Assembly: GCF_050789285.1 (NCBI RefSeq)
Contig: NZ_JBOUVX010000001.1
Span: forward strand, 1,302,001-1,366,000
Length of the DNA stretch: 64,000 nt
Origin: CAVPWP01 sp050789285
Lineage (GTDB): Bacteria; Pseudomonadota; Alphaproteobacteria; Rhodobacterales; Rhodobacteraceae
Reading direction: 5' to 3'
The position numbers and the translations under genes were made by a program. The notes below the pieces were generated by a model. It was not told the origin of the DNA, made no database searches, and saw only the letters and a list, made by a program, of their open reading frames with translations. Of this stretch, positions 16,497-25,432 are shown piece by piece. Numbering within the stretch: the stretch's first letter is position 1; the number at the start of each line of letters is the position of its first letter.

Positions 16497-19241
16497 TCAC
16501 GCCTCTGGGACGTCATCCTCTTCCGGTTCGGCGATCCAAGCGACCGAGACGACTTCCTCGCCTTCGCCGGTCGAGAAGACCTTGACCCCGCCGGCGGCGC
16601 GGGACCGGAACGAGATGCCGTCCACCGGCACCCGGATCGACTGCCCGGTCGAGGTGGCCAGCATGATCTGGTCGCCGGTTTCCACCGGGAAGGACGCGAC
16701 CAGGCGGCCGCCGCGCATCGCCTTGTCCATCGCCATGACGCCTTGCCCGCCGCGCCCGCGCACCGGGTAGTCGTGGCTGGACGACAGTTTGCCCGATCCG
16801 CCCGCGGTCACGGTGAGGATCAGGTCTTCGGCCGCGGACATGCGGGCATAGTCCTCGGAGGTGAAGTCGGCGGCTTCGGCCGCGACCTCGTCCTCGTCGG
16901 CCTCGGCTTCCTCGGTGACGCCGGCCACGGCGCGGCGCATCTTGAGGTAGGCCGCGCGTTCATCCGGCGTCGCCTCGAAATGGCGGATGACCGCCATCGA
17001 CACGACGCGGTCGCCTTCGGCCAGGCGGATGCCGCGCACGCCGGTCGAATCCCGGCCCTTGAAGACGCGCACCTCGGTCGTGGGGAAGCGGATCGCCCGG
17101 CCCAGGGCGGTGACGAGCATCACGTCGTCATCCTCGGTGCAGATGCGCGCGTTCACGAGGCTGACGCCCTCGGGCAGCTTCATCGCGATCTTGCCGTTCG
17201 ACTTGACGTTGGTGAAGTCCGACAGCGCGTTGCGCCGCACGTCGCCGTCCGATGTGGCGAAGAAGATCTGAAGTTCGTCCCATTCCTCTTCCGGGCGGTC
17301 GACGGGCATGATCGCCGCGACCGAGACGCCGGTGGGAATGGGCAGGATGTTGACGATGGCCTTGCCCTTGGCCGTGCGCCCGCCCAGCGGCAGGCGCCAG
17401 CACTTGAGCTTGTAGACCATGCCCTCGGTCGTGAAGAACAGAAGCTGGGTGTGGGTGTTGGCCACGAAAAGCGTGGTCACCACGTCCTCGTCCTTGGTCG
17501 ACATGCCCGACAGGCCCTTGCCGCCGCGCCGCTGGGCGCGGAACTCGGCCAGCGGCGTGCGCTTGATCCAGCCCGACTGGGTGACGGTCACGACCATCTC
17601 CTCGCGCTCGATCAGGTCCTCGTCCTCCATGTCGCCGGACCAGTCGACGATCTCGGTGCGGCGGGGCACGGCGAACTGGTCGCGGACTTCGCGCAGTTCG
17701 TCCGCGATGATGCCCATGATCCGCTCGCGCGAGCGAAGAATATCGAGGTATTCCTTGATCCTTGCGGCCAGATCCTCAAGCTCGTCGGTGACTTCCTTGA
17801 CGCCCAGCTGGGTGAGGCGCTGCAGGCGCAGGTCAAGGATCGCGCGGGCCTGTGTCTCGGACAGGTTGTAGGTTCCGTCCTCGTTCATCTTGTGGGTCGG
17901 ATCGTCGATCAGCCGGATGTAGTCGGCGATCTCGGCTGCGGGCCAGCGCCGCTCCATCAGCTTTTCGCGCGCCTCGGCCGCGTCGGCCGAGGCGCGGATC
18001 GTCGCCACGACCTCGTCCACGTTCGACACGGCCACCGCCAGGCCACACAGGATGTGGCTGCGCTCGCGCGCCTTGCGCAGGTCGAAGGCCGTGCGGCGGG
18101 CCACGACTTCCTCGCGGAAGGCGATGAAATGCGTGAGGAAATCGCGCAAGGTCAGCTGTTCGGGACGGCCGCCGTTCAGCGCCAGCATGTTGCAGCCGAA
18201 CGAGGTCTGGAGCGGCGTGAAGCGCCAGAGCTGGTTCAGCACCACCTCGGGCGTGGCGTCGCGCTTGAGCTCGATCACCACGCGGACCCCGACGCGGTCG
18301 GATTCGTCGGCGATGCCCGAGATCCCCTCGAGCTTCTTGTCGCGCACCAGATCGGCGATCTTCTCGATCATGGCGGACTTGTTCACCTGGTAGGGGATCT
18401 CGTCCACGATGATGGCGAAGCGGTCCTTGCGGATTTCCTCGACGCGGGTCTTGGCGCGGATGATGACGCTGCCGCGCCCCTCGAGATAGGCCTTGCGCGC
18501 GCCCGAACGGCCAAGGATCTGCGCGCCGGTGGGAAAATCGGGCGCGGGCACATACTCCATCAGCTGGTCCGACGACAGGTCGGGGTCGGCGATCAGCGCC
18601 AGCGTGGCGTCCACCACCTCGCCCAGGTTGTGGGGCGGGATGTTGGTGGCCATGCCCACCGCGATGCCGCCGGCGCCGTTGACCAGCATGTTCGGAAAGC
18701 GCGCCGGCAGGACCGTGGGTTCGCGGTCCTTGCCGTCGTAGTTGTCCTGGAAATCCACCGTCTCCTTCTCGATGTCGGCGAGAAGGGCCGCGGCGGGCTT
18801 GTCCATGCGCACTTCGGTATAGCGCATGGCCGCCGGGTTATCGCCGTCCATGGACCCGAAGTTGCCCTGCCCGTCGAGCAGCGGCAGCGACATCGAGAAG
18901 TCCTGCGCCATGCGCACCAGCGCGTCGTAGATCGCGCTGTCGCCGTGGGGGTGGTATTTCCCCATCACGTCGCCCACCGGGCGCGCCGACTTGCGGTAGG
19001 GCTTTTCGTGGGTATTCCCGGTCTCGTGCATGGCGTAGAGGATGCGCCGGTGCACGGGCTTGAGCCCATCGCGCAGGTCGGGGATCGCGCGGCTGACGAT
19101 CACGCTCATCGCGTAGTCGAGATAGGAGGCCTTCATCTCGTCCGAGATCGAGATGGTGGGGCCGGCGTGAACCATCCTCACGGGTGGCAGTCCGTCCGGC
19201 GTTTCCTCTGTGTTGTCAGGGGGTTGCGGCGTATCGCTCAA
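16497..19241 (-). CDS. gyrA: DNA gyrase subunit A
   Basis: GyrA is the breakage-reunion subunit of gyrase. The 914-residue protein has the active-site tyrosine Tyr141 (AAMRYTEVRM) and the quinolone-resistance region HPHGDSAIYDALVRMAQD, with Ser102 and Asp106 in the wild-type (sensitive) state. The GyrA box QRRGGKG and the beta-pinwheel C-terminal domain are present. An acidic insertion (residues near 790, rich in Glu and Asp) lies in the pinwheel. The start codon appears to be TTG at 19241, giving MSDTPQPPDN; an MSDTP-type start is common in Rhodobacterales GyrA, so I prefer it to the ATG at residue 23. Monocistronic. Confidence 0.97.
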   Translation of the reverse strand: MSDTPQPPDNTEETPDGLPPVRMVHAGPTISISDEMKASYLDYAMSVIVSRAIPDLRDGLKPVHRRILYAMHETGNTHEKPYRKSARPVGDVMGKYHPHGDSAIYDALVRMAQDFSMSLPLLDGQGNFGSMDGDNPAAMRYTEVRMDKPAAALLADIEKETVDFQDNYDGKDREPTVLPARFPNMLVNGAGGIAVGMATNIPPHNLGEVVDATLALIADPDLSSDQLMEYVPAPDFPTGAQILGRSGARKAYLEGRGSVIIRAKTRVEEIRKDRFAIIVDEIPYQVNKSAMIEKIADLVRDKKLEGISGIADESDRVGVRVVIELKRDATPEVVLNQLWRFTPLQTSFGCNMLALNGGRPEQLTLRDFLTHFIAFREEVVARRTAFDLRKARERSHILCGLAVAVSNVDEVVATIRASADAAEAREKLMERRWPAAEIADYIRLIDDPTHKMNEDGTYNLSETQARAILDLRLQRLTQLGVKEVTDELEDLAARIKEYLDILRSRERIMGIIADELREVRDQFAVPRRTEIVDWSGDMEDEDLIEREEMVVTVTQSGWIKRTPLAEFRAQRRGGKGLSGMSTKDEDVVTTLFVANTHTQLLFFTTEGMVYKLKCWRLPLGGRTAKGKAIVNILPIPTGVSVAAIMPVDRPEEEWDELQIFFATSDGDVRRNALSDFTNVKSNGKIAMKLPEGVSLVNARICTEDDDVMLVTALGRAIRFPTTEVRVFKGRDSTGVRGIRLAEGDRVVSMAVIRHFEATPDERAAYLKMRRAVAGVTEEAEADEDEVAAEAADFTSEDYARMSAAEDLILTVTAGGSGKLSSSHDYPVRGRGGQGVMAMDKAMRGGRLVASFPVETGDQIMLATSTGQSIRVPVDGISFRSRAAGGVKVFSTGEGEEVVSVAWIAEPEEDDVPEA

Positions 19242-19434
19242 CGTCTCTGCTGCCTGCTTGTGTGAACGCTATATCTTGTTGGCCGCAGAGTAGCAGATCG
19301 CGGATATTGGGTGCAATGCCAAGCCGGGGGATTTGCAAGCAGCCACCGGGCGAGAGTGCTACCATACTGTTTTCGTTGATTTGTTTTCCGCTTCGTGGCT
19401 CAATTGTCCGGGGGGATCGGCGATGAGGTGAGCG

Positions 19435-19704
19435 ATGAGCCTTTCCGAGACCGAACTGATGCTACGCGGCTATGGCCTGACCACGGCCGAATTCTTCTAC
19501 CGGATGCCGGATTACCGCAACGTGCTGAACACCTATGTCTGGCAGGACTACGACCTTGCCCCGGATCACCCGCGCCTGTTCCGGTTCATCGAGTTCTGGC
19601 AGGAGACGATCGAGGGGCCGCTGCATTCGGTGCGCTTCGTGCACCGCAAGCTGATCTCGCCCGGGGAGTGGACGAACGTGGTGGGCGAGTTCACGATCCA
19701 CTGA
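19435..19704 (+). CDS. usg: Usg family protein
   Basis: The 89-residue product matches the alphaproteobacterial Usg family, with the signature blocks LTTAEFFYRMPDYRNVL, TYVWQDYDLAPDHPRL and FIEFWQETIEGPLHSV. The biochemical role is unknown. GAGGTGAG lies just upstream of the ATG as ribosome-binding site. It is divergent from gyrA and convergent with dsbB. Family assignment is confident; I give no function. Confidence 0.88.
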   Translation: MSLSETELMLRGYGLTTAEFFYRMPDYRNVLNTYVWQDYDLAPDHPRLFRFIEFWQETIEGPLHSVRFVHRKLISPGEWTNVVGEFTIH

Positions 19705-19706
19705 GG

Positions 19707-19745
19707 CCGACCGGGGGCCTTGCCCCCGGACCCCCAGGATACTTG
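19707..19745. repeat. GC-rich hairpin element in a convergent gap, copy 3
   Basis: CCGGGGGCCTTGCCCCCGG is an almost perfect hairpin, followed by ACCCCCAGGATACTTGG, in the usg/dsbB convergent gap. This is the cleanest of the three copies in the window (see 3477-3536 and 13076-13128). Confidence 0.65.
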
Positions 19746-19760
19746 GCCCAAGAAGAACGC

Positions 19761-20222
19761 TCAGCGGACCGCGCGCCAGGCCATGAGCCAGACCGCCGCG
19801 AGGCCGAGCGAGATGACCGCGTTCCAGCTGGCCATGCTGAGGCCCGCAAACGCCCAGGCGACCTCGTCGCAGCGCACCAGCGGCGCGGCGAGGATCTGGT
19901 CCATCAGGTCCTGCGTCGACAGCCCGCTGATGTCGCCCGAGGTGCAGGTCGAGGGGCCGGCCCACCAGGTCCGCTCGACCCCCGTGTGATAGAGGCCGAT
20001 CCCGGCCGTGGTCAGCGCGGAGAGCGCGCCGGCCAGCGTCAGGGCCGCCGCGGGGGCCGCGAGGCCAAGCGCGCCGATCGCCACCGCCGCCATGTGCGGC
20101 CAGCGCTGCCAGTAGCACATCGCGCAGGGCGCGAGCCCGGCGATGTACTGGAAGCCCCAGGCCCCGAGCAGCATCGCAAGCGATCCGCCCGCGGCAAGAA
20201 GGATGAGGGCACGTCTGGTCAT
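19761..20222 (-). CDS. dsbB: Disulfide bond formation protein DsbB
   Basis: DsbB reoxidises periplasmic DsbA and passes electrons to quinone. The 153-residue inner-membrane protein has four hydrophobic segments. The first periplasmic redox pair is Cys-x-x-Cys in LAPCAMCYWQRWPH; the second pair lies in STCTSGD and VRCDEVAW. The ATG at 20222 overlaps the yqaA stop by four bases, so the two are co-translated from upstream yqaA. A DsbA-fold protein is encoded at 46525-47172 but is of the cytoplasmic FrnE type. Confidence 0.92.
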   Translation of the reverse strand: MTRRALILLAAGGSLAMLLGAWGFQYIAGLAPCAMCYWQRWPHMAAVAIGALGLAAPAAALTLAGALSALTTAGIGLYHTGVERTWWAGPSTCTSGDISGLSTQDLMDQILAAPLVRCDEVAWAFAGLSMASWNAVISLGLAAVWLMAWRAVR

Positions 20223-20797
20223 AGGTACCTCAGGACCGCGAAGCCGCCGACGAGAAGCCCCACGAAGAGCGTGAACACAAGGCCCAGCCGGCGCTCGATG
20301 AAGTCGCGGATCGGGGGGCCGAACTTCCACAACAAGCCGGCGACGAGAAAGAAGCGCAAGCCCCGCGCGATCACGCTTGCGACAAGAAAGACCCAGACGT
20401 TCAGACCGGTCGCGCCCGACAGGATCGTGACGACCTTGTAGGGAAAGGGCGTGATGCCGGCGACCAGCACCGCCCAGGCGCCCCAGGCGTTGTAGGTCTG
20501 CGCGAACTCGTCGAAATAGACCTCCTTGCCGTAGAAGGCGAGGACGGGGCCGCCGATGCTGTCGAAGAGCGCGTGCCCGATCCAGTAGCCGAAAAGCCCC
20601 CCCAGGACCGAGGCGACCATCGCCACCGCCGCGATCCGGAAAGCGCGGTGCGGCGTGGCGATGATCATCGGGATCATCAGCACGTCCGGCGGGATCGGAA
20701 AGACCGAAGATTCGATGAAGGCAACCACCGCCAGCGCCCAGAGCGCGTGGGGGTGCCCGGCCAGGGACAGGGTCCAGTCGTAGAGTCGTCGGATCAT
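20219..20797 (-). CDS. YqaA/DedA-type (VTT domain) membrane protein
   Basis: The 192-residue product has the VTT/SNARE-associated fold of the DedA superfamily. A re-entrant region near the N-terminus (FIESSVFPIPPDVLMIPMI) and the central GITPFPYKVVTILSG block are typical of the YqaA subgroup. These proteins sit in the inner membrane and are linked to lipid scrambling or undecaprenyl-phosphate recycling and envelope homeostasis; the exact role of this one is unknown. GGGACCCAG precedes the ATG at 20797. It is the first gene of the yqaA-dsbB pair and divergent from the metalloprotease gene. Confidence 0.88.
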   Translation of the reverse strand: MIRRLYDWTLSLAGHPHALWALAVVAFIESSVFPIPPDVLMIPMIIATPHRAFRIAAVAMVASVLGGLFGYWIGHALFDSIGGPVLAFYGKEVYFDEFAQTYNAWGAWAVLVAGITPFPYKVVTILSGATGLNVWVFLVASVIARGLRFFLVAGLLWKFGPPIRDFIERRLGLVFTLFVGLLVGGFAVLRYL

Positions 20798-20878
20798 CTG
20801 GGTCCCGCCCGCGATTTCGCCCCCCTTCAAGCTGTGGAATCGGTTACAGTCAAGGCCGGCACCAGGCGGAGGGCGGCG

Positions 20879-21724
20879 ATGCGCTGGCAAGGCAGACGCG
20901 GGAGCGACAACATCGAGGACCGCCGCGCGTCGGCCGTGCCGGGCGGGCGTCTGGGGATCGGCGGCGTTCTGATCGTCCTTGCGGTCGGGCTGATCTTCGG
21001 CTTCGACGTGACCCCGCTTCTGCAGGAAACCGGGATCGGCGTGGAAGAGACCGCGCCCGCCCAGATCACCCCGGCCGATCAGCGCGCGGCCGAGTTCGTT
21101 TCGGTCACGCTGGCGGACACCGAAGAGGTCTGGCGCGAGATCTTCGCCACCGACCTTGGCCTGACCTATCAGCCGCCGGTTCTGGTGCTGTTCAAGGGCG
21201 TGACATCCTCGCCCTGCGGGGGCGCCTCGGGGGCGACGGGGCCGTTCTACTGCCCGCTCGACCGCAAGGCCTATCTGGACACCGATTTCTTCACCACGCT
21301 CGAGCGCCGGATGGGGGCGGGGGGCGATTTCGCCGCGGCCTATGTCGTGGCGCACGAGATCGCGCATCATGTCCAGAACGAGCTGGGCATCCTGGGCCAG
21401 GCCAACCAGGTCCGCCGGCAGGTCGGGCAGGCGGACTCGAACGCGATCTCGGTGCGGATCGAGCTTCAGGCCGATTGCCTGTCCGGCGTCTGGGCGCGGC
21501 ACGCCGAGGCGCGCTTTGGCAGCCTCGAGGAGGGCGACATCGCCGAGGCGCTGAACGCGGCGGCGCGGATCGGCGACGACACGCTGCAGCGGCAGGCCGG
21601 ACAGCCGGTGCGCCCGCACACCTTCACCCACGGCACGTCCGACCAGCGCCAGCGCTGGTTCGCGGCCGGCTATCGCAGCGGCGACGTGGCGGCCTGCGAC
21701 ACCTTCGGCGCGCGCGATCTGTGA
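20879..21724 (+). CDS. YpfJ-family neutral zinc metallopeptidase
   Basis: The 281-residue protein begins MRWQGRRGSDNIEDRR, the family-typical start. It has one N-terminal membrane anchor (residues about 26-45, LGIGGVLIVLAVGLIFGF) and a large extracytoplasmic domain. The zinc motif HEIAHH is at residues 159-164, with a conserved ELQADCLSGVWARH block about 35 residues later that should supply the third ligand. The ATG at 20879 is preceded by AGGCGGAGG; the longer ORF upstream has no support. Substrates are unknown. It ends about 50 bases before tRNA-Leu. Confidence 0.9.
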   Translation: MRWQGRRGSDNIEDRRASAVPGGRLGIGGVLIVLAVGLIFGFDVTPLLQETGIGVEETAPAQITPADQRAAEFVSVTLADTEEVWREIFATDLGLTYQPPVLVLFKGVTSSPCGGASGATGPFYCPLDRKAYLDTDFFTTLERRMGAGGDFAAAYVVAHEIAHHVQNELGILGQANQVRRQVGQADSNAISVRIELQADCLSGVWARHAEARFGSLEEGDIAEALNAAARIGDDTLQRQAGQPVRPHTFTHGTSDQRQRWFAAGYRSGDVAACDTFGARDL

Positions 21725-21774
21725 CGTTTTTCGGCTTGGAGGGCGCGCCGTCGCAGGCTAGGAACGCAGCGGTG

Positions 21775-21860
21775 GCCCGAGTGGCGAAATGGTAGACGCA
21801 GGGGATTCAAAATCCCCCGCTAGCGATAGCGTGTCGGTTCGAGTCCGACCTCGGGCACCA
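21775..21860 (+). tRNA. tRNA-Leu (anticodon CAA)
   Basis: A full cloverleaf can be drawn. The acceptor stem GCCCGAG pairs perfectly with CTCGGGC. The anticodon stem GGGGA/TCCCC encloses the loop TTCAAAA, giving anticodon CAA (reads UUG). A long variable arm (CGCTAGCGATAGCG), diagnostic of class II tRNAs, and the T arm with GGTTCGAGTCC follow. The 3' CCA is encoded. Length with CCA is 86 bases. Confidence 0.97.
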
Positions 21861-22479
21861 GACTTCAGCGACGCGAATCGCGGCGATGTCATTGTCCGCA
21901 CTTGGCGACCAATCCGCGTCTGGGGATGCGATTAGGGCTGACTTCTTCCCACTGACGCCTGAAAGAGCGCCGCCGAACCCGGGACGGGTGCGCGAGCGCG
22001 CGCGTTTCCATTTGCGCAACAATGGTGGCGCAGCCAACGCGTGCGTCGCGACGACTTGTGGCGCGCCGCGCCCCAACAGCAAGAATTGGTGCGCCTGCAG
22101 TCATGTTTGGAAACAATGCCGCGCACGGGCGCCCGGCGATCGCGTGGCCTTCGCCATTCGGTCGCCCTGGGTTCGCCTTGTTTCCGCCGCTTTCTTCTTT
22201 GTGGGCAAAAGGGCGGGGCGTAGGCTTGGCTCGTCCTGCTGGGGGGTGGTTGTTTCGGTCCATGGGGGGGCCGGTGGTGCGTCTTCGGACGCGCGCGTGT
22301 GTAAAGGTGCTGCCAGTGGACAGCGGTGGCGTGCCCGGGGTCCCGACGGTCGTGGGTGGATGATACGATCGGGCCCCGGCACGCCCCGCGCCGTGAACCC
22401 GAAAATTCGATGTGTGTCGCGCCTGTTTTGCCGCCCCGCCGCAGAGGTTCGCTAACACCTGTCCGGCAGGGTGAGAGGC
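21861..22479. other. About 620 bases without a convincing gene, next to tRNA-Leu
   Basis: The stretch between tRNA-Leu and the Hint-domain gene has several overlapping ORFs in different frames. None has the codon bias of the neighbours, a good ribosome-binding site, or a recognisable domain. It has more T-rich runs and a patchier composition than its surroundings. Position directly 3' of a tRNA suggests a decayed insertion, but I found no repeated tRNA 3' end (attachment site), integrase or IS remnant. Confidence 0.55.
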
Positions 22480-23121
22480 ATGGATCATGCCGTCGACCAT
22501 TCTGCCCCTGCCGGGCCAGTCCCGCCCCCACGTCCGATCGGATGGCGCCATGGCGCGGCGGTCGTTCAAGATGTCCTGTCGCGGACAGCGCCAGTCATGG
22601 CCTGGGCCTGCGACGCGCCCTTGGCGACACCCGATGGGCCGCGGCCGGCCGGGGCGCTGGACCCCGGAGACCTTGTCACCACGCTGGACGGGGGCGCCGA
22701 ACCGGTGCTTTGGCGCAGCGCGCCGGCGCGCCTTCCGGTTGTGCGGCTTGCCGGGGCGCGGGTCACTTCGGACTGCCTCGTCCTGCGCCGCGACCCGCTG
22801 GCGGGCCTTCTGTTCGGCAACGTCGAGGTTCTGGCCCGGGCCGGGGATCTTGCGCCGCGCGCGCCGGGACGGGCGGATTGCGTGGCGATCCTGCTGGCCG
22901 GGCACGGGCTGGCGCGGGTCGGCGCCAACTGGTGCGGAACCTTCCTGCCCGACGCCGCGTCGCTTGCCGCGCTGGCCCCCGACCAGCGGCGCGCCCTGCG
23001 CCGCGCCCATCCGCGCGCCGGCCAGCTGTGCGGGCAGGCCGGCTATCTGATCGGACGTCCGGTCCTTGACCCGCGCGCGCTTGCCGTTCTGCGGGCGGCG
23101 GCGCCTAGCGCTCGGGGATGA
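22480..23121 (+). CDS. Hint-domain protein, possibly degenerate
   Basis: The 213-residue product resembles the Hint (hedgehog/intein) module common in Rhodobacterales, with ATPDGPRPAGALDPGDLVTT and EPVLW near residues 49-80 followed by conserved Hint beta-strands. The self-processing cysteine would be Cys44 in AWACDAPLATPDG. The spacing from Cys to ATP is three residues shorter than the usual CFTPGTLIATP form, so processing activity is uncertain. No attached toxin, calcium-binding or other secreted domain is present, and no signal peptide. The start is ATG 22480 (GTG 22471 possible). It overlaps the end of livM by 17 bases. Confidence 0.65.
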   Translation: MDHAVDHSAPAGPVPPPRPIGWRHGAAVVQDVLSRTAPVMAWACDAPLATPDGPRPAGALDPGDLVTTLDGGAEPVLWRSAPARLPVVRLAGARVTSDCLVLRRDPLAGLLFGNVEVLARAGDLAPRAPGRADCVAILLAGHGLARVGANWCGTFLPDAASLAALAPDQRRALRRAHPRAGQLCGQAGYLIGRPVLDPRALAVLRAAAPSARG

Positions 23122-24421
23122 GGCCGCGCGGATAGAAGCGCAGCACCAGAAGCAGGATCACCCCCATGGTCAGCAGGCGCATCTGCGCTGCGCTGTCGAC
23201 AAGGTGGGCCTTCAGCCAGCTGCCATCCTCCATCCCCGCGGTCAGCACGCCGACAAGCCAGGTGCCGATCGGTTCGACCTGGACCCAGAGGAACCAGATC
23301 AGGAAGCCGCCCAGGATCGCGCCATAGTTGTTGCCCGAGCCGCCGACGATCACCATCACCCAGATCAGGAAGGTGAAGCGCAGCGGCTGGTAGGTGCCGG
23401 GGGTGAGCTGGCCGTCGAGCGTGGTCATCATTGCGCCCGCGACACCGCAGACCGCCGATCCCAGGATGAAGATCTGCAGGTGGCGGGCCTTGACGTCCTT
23501 GCCCATCGCCTCGGCCGCGACCTCGTTGTCGCGGATCGCGCGCATCATCCGCCCCCAGGGCGACTTGAGCGCGGCCTGCGACATCCACAGAAGGATCAGC
23601 AGCACGGTGACGAACAGCGCCGCATAGGCGAGCTTCACGGTGATCGACGAGGCGACGACCGGGTCATAGCCCCAGCCGGTGACCAAGGCGACGAAGTCGG
23701 GATCGTTCTGCAGGTCGATCTCGTAGGGGACGGGGCGGGGGATGCCGATGACGTTCTTGACGCCCCGGCCCAGCCAGTCCTCGTTCTTCATCACGGCGAT
23801 GACGATTTCGGCGATGCCCAGCGTGGCGATCGCAAGATAGTCCGAGCGCAAGCCAAGCGCGGTCTTGCCGACGATCCACGCCGCCCCCGCTGCCAGAAGC
23901 CCGCCCACGGGCCAGGCCACCAGCACCGGCAGGCCCATGCCGCCCAGATAGCCCGTCGAGGCCGGGTTGATCGCCTCGACCGCGGCCACTCCGCCGTCGA
24001 AGACCGCGCGGAACAGGAAGAAGCCGCCGATTAGCACCACCAGCATCGCCAGCACCCGGGCCCGCCCCGGCGCCATGCGGCTGTAGATCAGGATCGCGGC
24101 AAGGATCGTCATCGCGCCCAGGATCAGCCCCAGGATGACCCTCAGACCGCCGGCCGCCCAGGCCTCGGCCACGGGCGGCATCGCGACGATCACGGCGGCA
24201 AGACCGCCAAGCGCCACGAAGCCCATGATCCCGATGTTGAAGAGGCCGGCATAGCCCCACTGCATGTTCACCCCAAGCGCCATGATCGCGCTGATCAGGC
24301 CCATGTTGAAGATCCCCAGCGCCACGTTCCAGCTGTCGAACAGGCCGGTCGCCGCGATCAGGCAGAACACCAGCACGAAGAGAAGGCTGGCTTTCGTGCG
24401 TTCGGAAAGGCCGCTCATCAT
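23105..24421 (-). CDS. livM: Branched-chain amino acid ABC transporter permease LivM
   Basis: LivM is one of two inner-membrane permeases of the high-affinity Leu/Ile/Val importer. The 438-residue protein is polytopic, with the LivM signature GYAGLFNIGIMGFVALGG near residue 55. The cytoplasmic EAA-like coupling loop (SPWGRMMRAIRDNEVAAEAMG) precedes the conserved segment VAGAMMTTLDGQLTP. It is longer than E. coli LivM because of an extra hydrophobic region about residues 100-165. The ATG overlaps the livH stop by four bases, making it the last gene of the liv operon. Confidence 0.93.
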   Translation of the reverse strand: MMSGLSERTKASLLFVLVFCLIAATGLFDSWNVALGIFNMGLISAIMALGVNMQWGYAGLFNIGIMGFVALGGLAAVIVAMPPVAEAWAAGGLRVILGLILGAMTILAAILIYSRMAPGRARVLAMLVVLIGGFFLFRAVFDGGVAAVEAINPASTGYLGGMGLPVLVAWPVGGLLAAGAAWIVGKTALGLRSDYLAIATLGIAEIVIAVMKNEDWLGRGVKNVIGIPRPVPYEIDLQNDPDFVALVTGWGYDPVVASSITVKLAYAALFVTVLLILLWMSQAALKSPWGRMMRAIRDNEVAAEAMGKDVKARHLQIFILGSAVCGVAGAMMTTLDGQLTPGTYQPLRFTFLIWVMVIVGGSGNNYGAILGGFLIWFLWVQVEPIGTWLVGVLTAGMEDGSWLKAHLVDSAAQMRLLTMGVILLLVLRFYPRGLIPER

Positions 24422-25428
24422 ACCGATTTCCCCGAGAATAGGCCCGTGGGCTTGAAGAGAAGCACGATCAGAAGGATCGCGAAGGAGACTGCGAACTTGT
24501 AATCCGTGGACAGAAGCTGGACGAGGCCGTCAGGCTCGAGCGCTTCGGGCAGGACGTAGGTCGCGACCTTGCGGAAGGCGTAGGTCACCGTGACCTCGGA
24601 GAACGCGATCACGAAGCCGCCGGCGATGGCGCCCAGTGGATTGCCAAGCCCGCCCACGATCGCGGCCGCGAAGATCGGCAGCAGAAGCTGGAAGTAGGTG
24701 AAGGGCTTGAAGCTTTTGTCGAGGCCGTACAGCACGCCCGCGATGGTCGCGAGGCCGGCCACGATCAGCCAGGTCACCGCCACGACGCGCTCGGGGTTGA
24801 TGCCCGACAGAAGCGCCAGATCCTCGTTGTCCGAGAAGGCGCGCATCGACTTGCCGGTGCGGGTCTTGTTGAGAAACCAGAACAGCGCCGCCACGACGAC
24901 GACGGCCGTGACCACGGTGATAACCGTGGTGGTGCGCACCGCCAGGCCTTCTTCAAGGCCCGTCATCTCGCGGAAGGTGCTGGCGGAAATGACGAAGCGC
25001 GCACCGTCCGAGAAGATCTGGTCGTCGACGCCGATGATGAAGCGCACGATGCCGTTCATCACGAACATCACGCCCATCGACACGATGACAAGGATCACCG
25101 GTGCCGCGCGCTTGCGGCGGTAGAAGCGATAGACCATGCGGTCGGTGACCAGCACCAGCGCGCCGGTCGCAGCGATCCCCACCGGCAGGGCCAGAAGGGC
25201 CGTGGGCAGCACGCCAAGGCTGACGCCCGCCCCCTGCAACCACCAGGTCACGAGGATCGTCACCATCGCGCCGAAGGCCATGGTGTCGCCATGGGCGAAG
25301 TTCGAAAACCGAAGGATGCCGTAGATCAGCGTCACCCCAAGCGCGCCAAGCGCAAGTTGCGCGCCATAGGCCGTGGCCGGGATGATCACGAAGTTCAGAA
25401 GCGCCACGATGGCGTTGAGAAGATCCAT
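24418..25428 (-). CDS. livH: Branched-chain amino acid ABC transporter permease LivH
   Basis: LivH is the second permease subunit. The 336-residue protein has about eight hydrophobic segments and the family block GVTLIYGILRFSNFAHGDTMAFGA near the N-terminus. The coupling loop is TGKSMRAFSDNEDLALLSGIN, and the conserved AAIVGGLGNPLGAIAGG follows. The start MDLLNAIVALLNFVI at 25428 lies four bases after the stop of a 43-codon ORF. The chosen start excludes 15 upstream codons that overlap that ORF in another frame. Confidence 0.94.
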   Translation of the reverse strand: MDLLNAIVALLNFVIIPATAYGAQLALGALGVTLIYGILRFSNFAHGDTMAFGAMVTILVTWWLQGAGVSLGVLPTALLALPVGIAATGALVLVTDRMVYRFYRRKRAAPVILVIVSMGVMFVMNGIVRFIIGVDDQIFSDGARFVISASTFREMTGLEEGLAVRTTTVITVVTAVVVVAALFWFLNKTRTGKSMRAFSDNEDLALLSGINPERVVAVTWLIVAGLATIAGVLYGLDKSFKPFTYFQLLLPIFAAAIVGGLGNPLGAIAGGFVIAFSEVTVTYAFRKVATYVLPEALEPDGLVQLLSTDYKFAVSFAILLIVLLFKPTGLFSGKSV

Positions 25429-25432
25429 GGGC

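Noticed and set aside
15633..19265. 1210-residue plus-strand ORF opposite gyrA
   Set aside because: Antisense shadow of gyrA and the DoxX-like gene with no domain content.
21807..22082. Minus-strand ORF ending in CPRSDSNRHAIASGGF
   Set aside because: It reads antisense through tRNA-Leu; SDSNRHA-type tails are a well-known artefact of translating the reverse strand of a tRNA.
21886..22455. 189-residue plus-strand ORF in the gap after tRNA-Leu
   Set aside because: Composition (Cys-, Arg-, Trp-rich), no ribosome-binding site and competing ORFs in other frames; I list the region as non-coding.
21775..22479. Genomic island boundary at tRNA-Leu
   Set aside because: No repeated tRNA 3' end, integrase or mobility gene was found within the window, so I keep it only as a question under findings.
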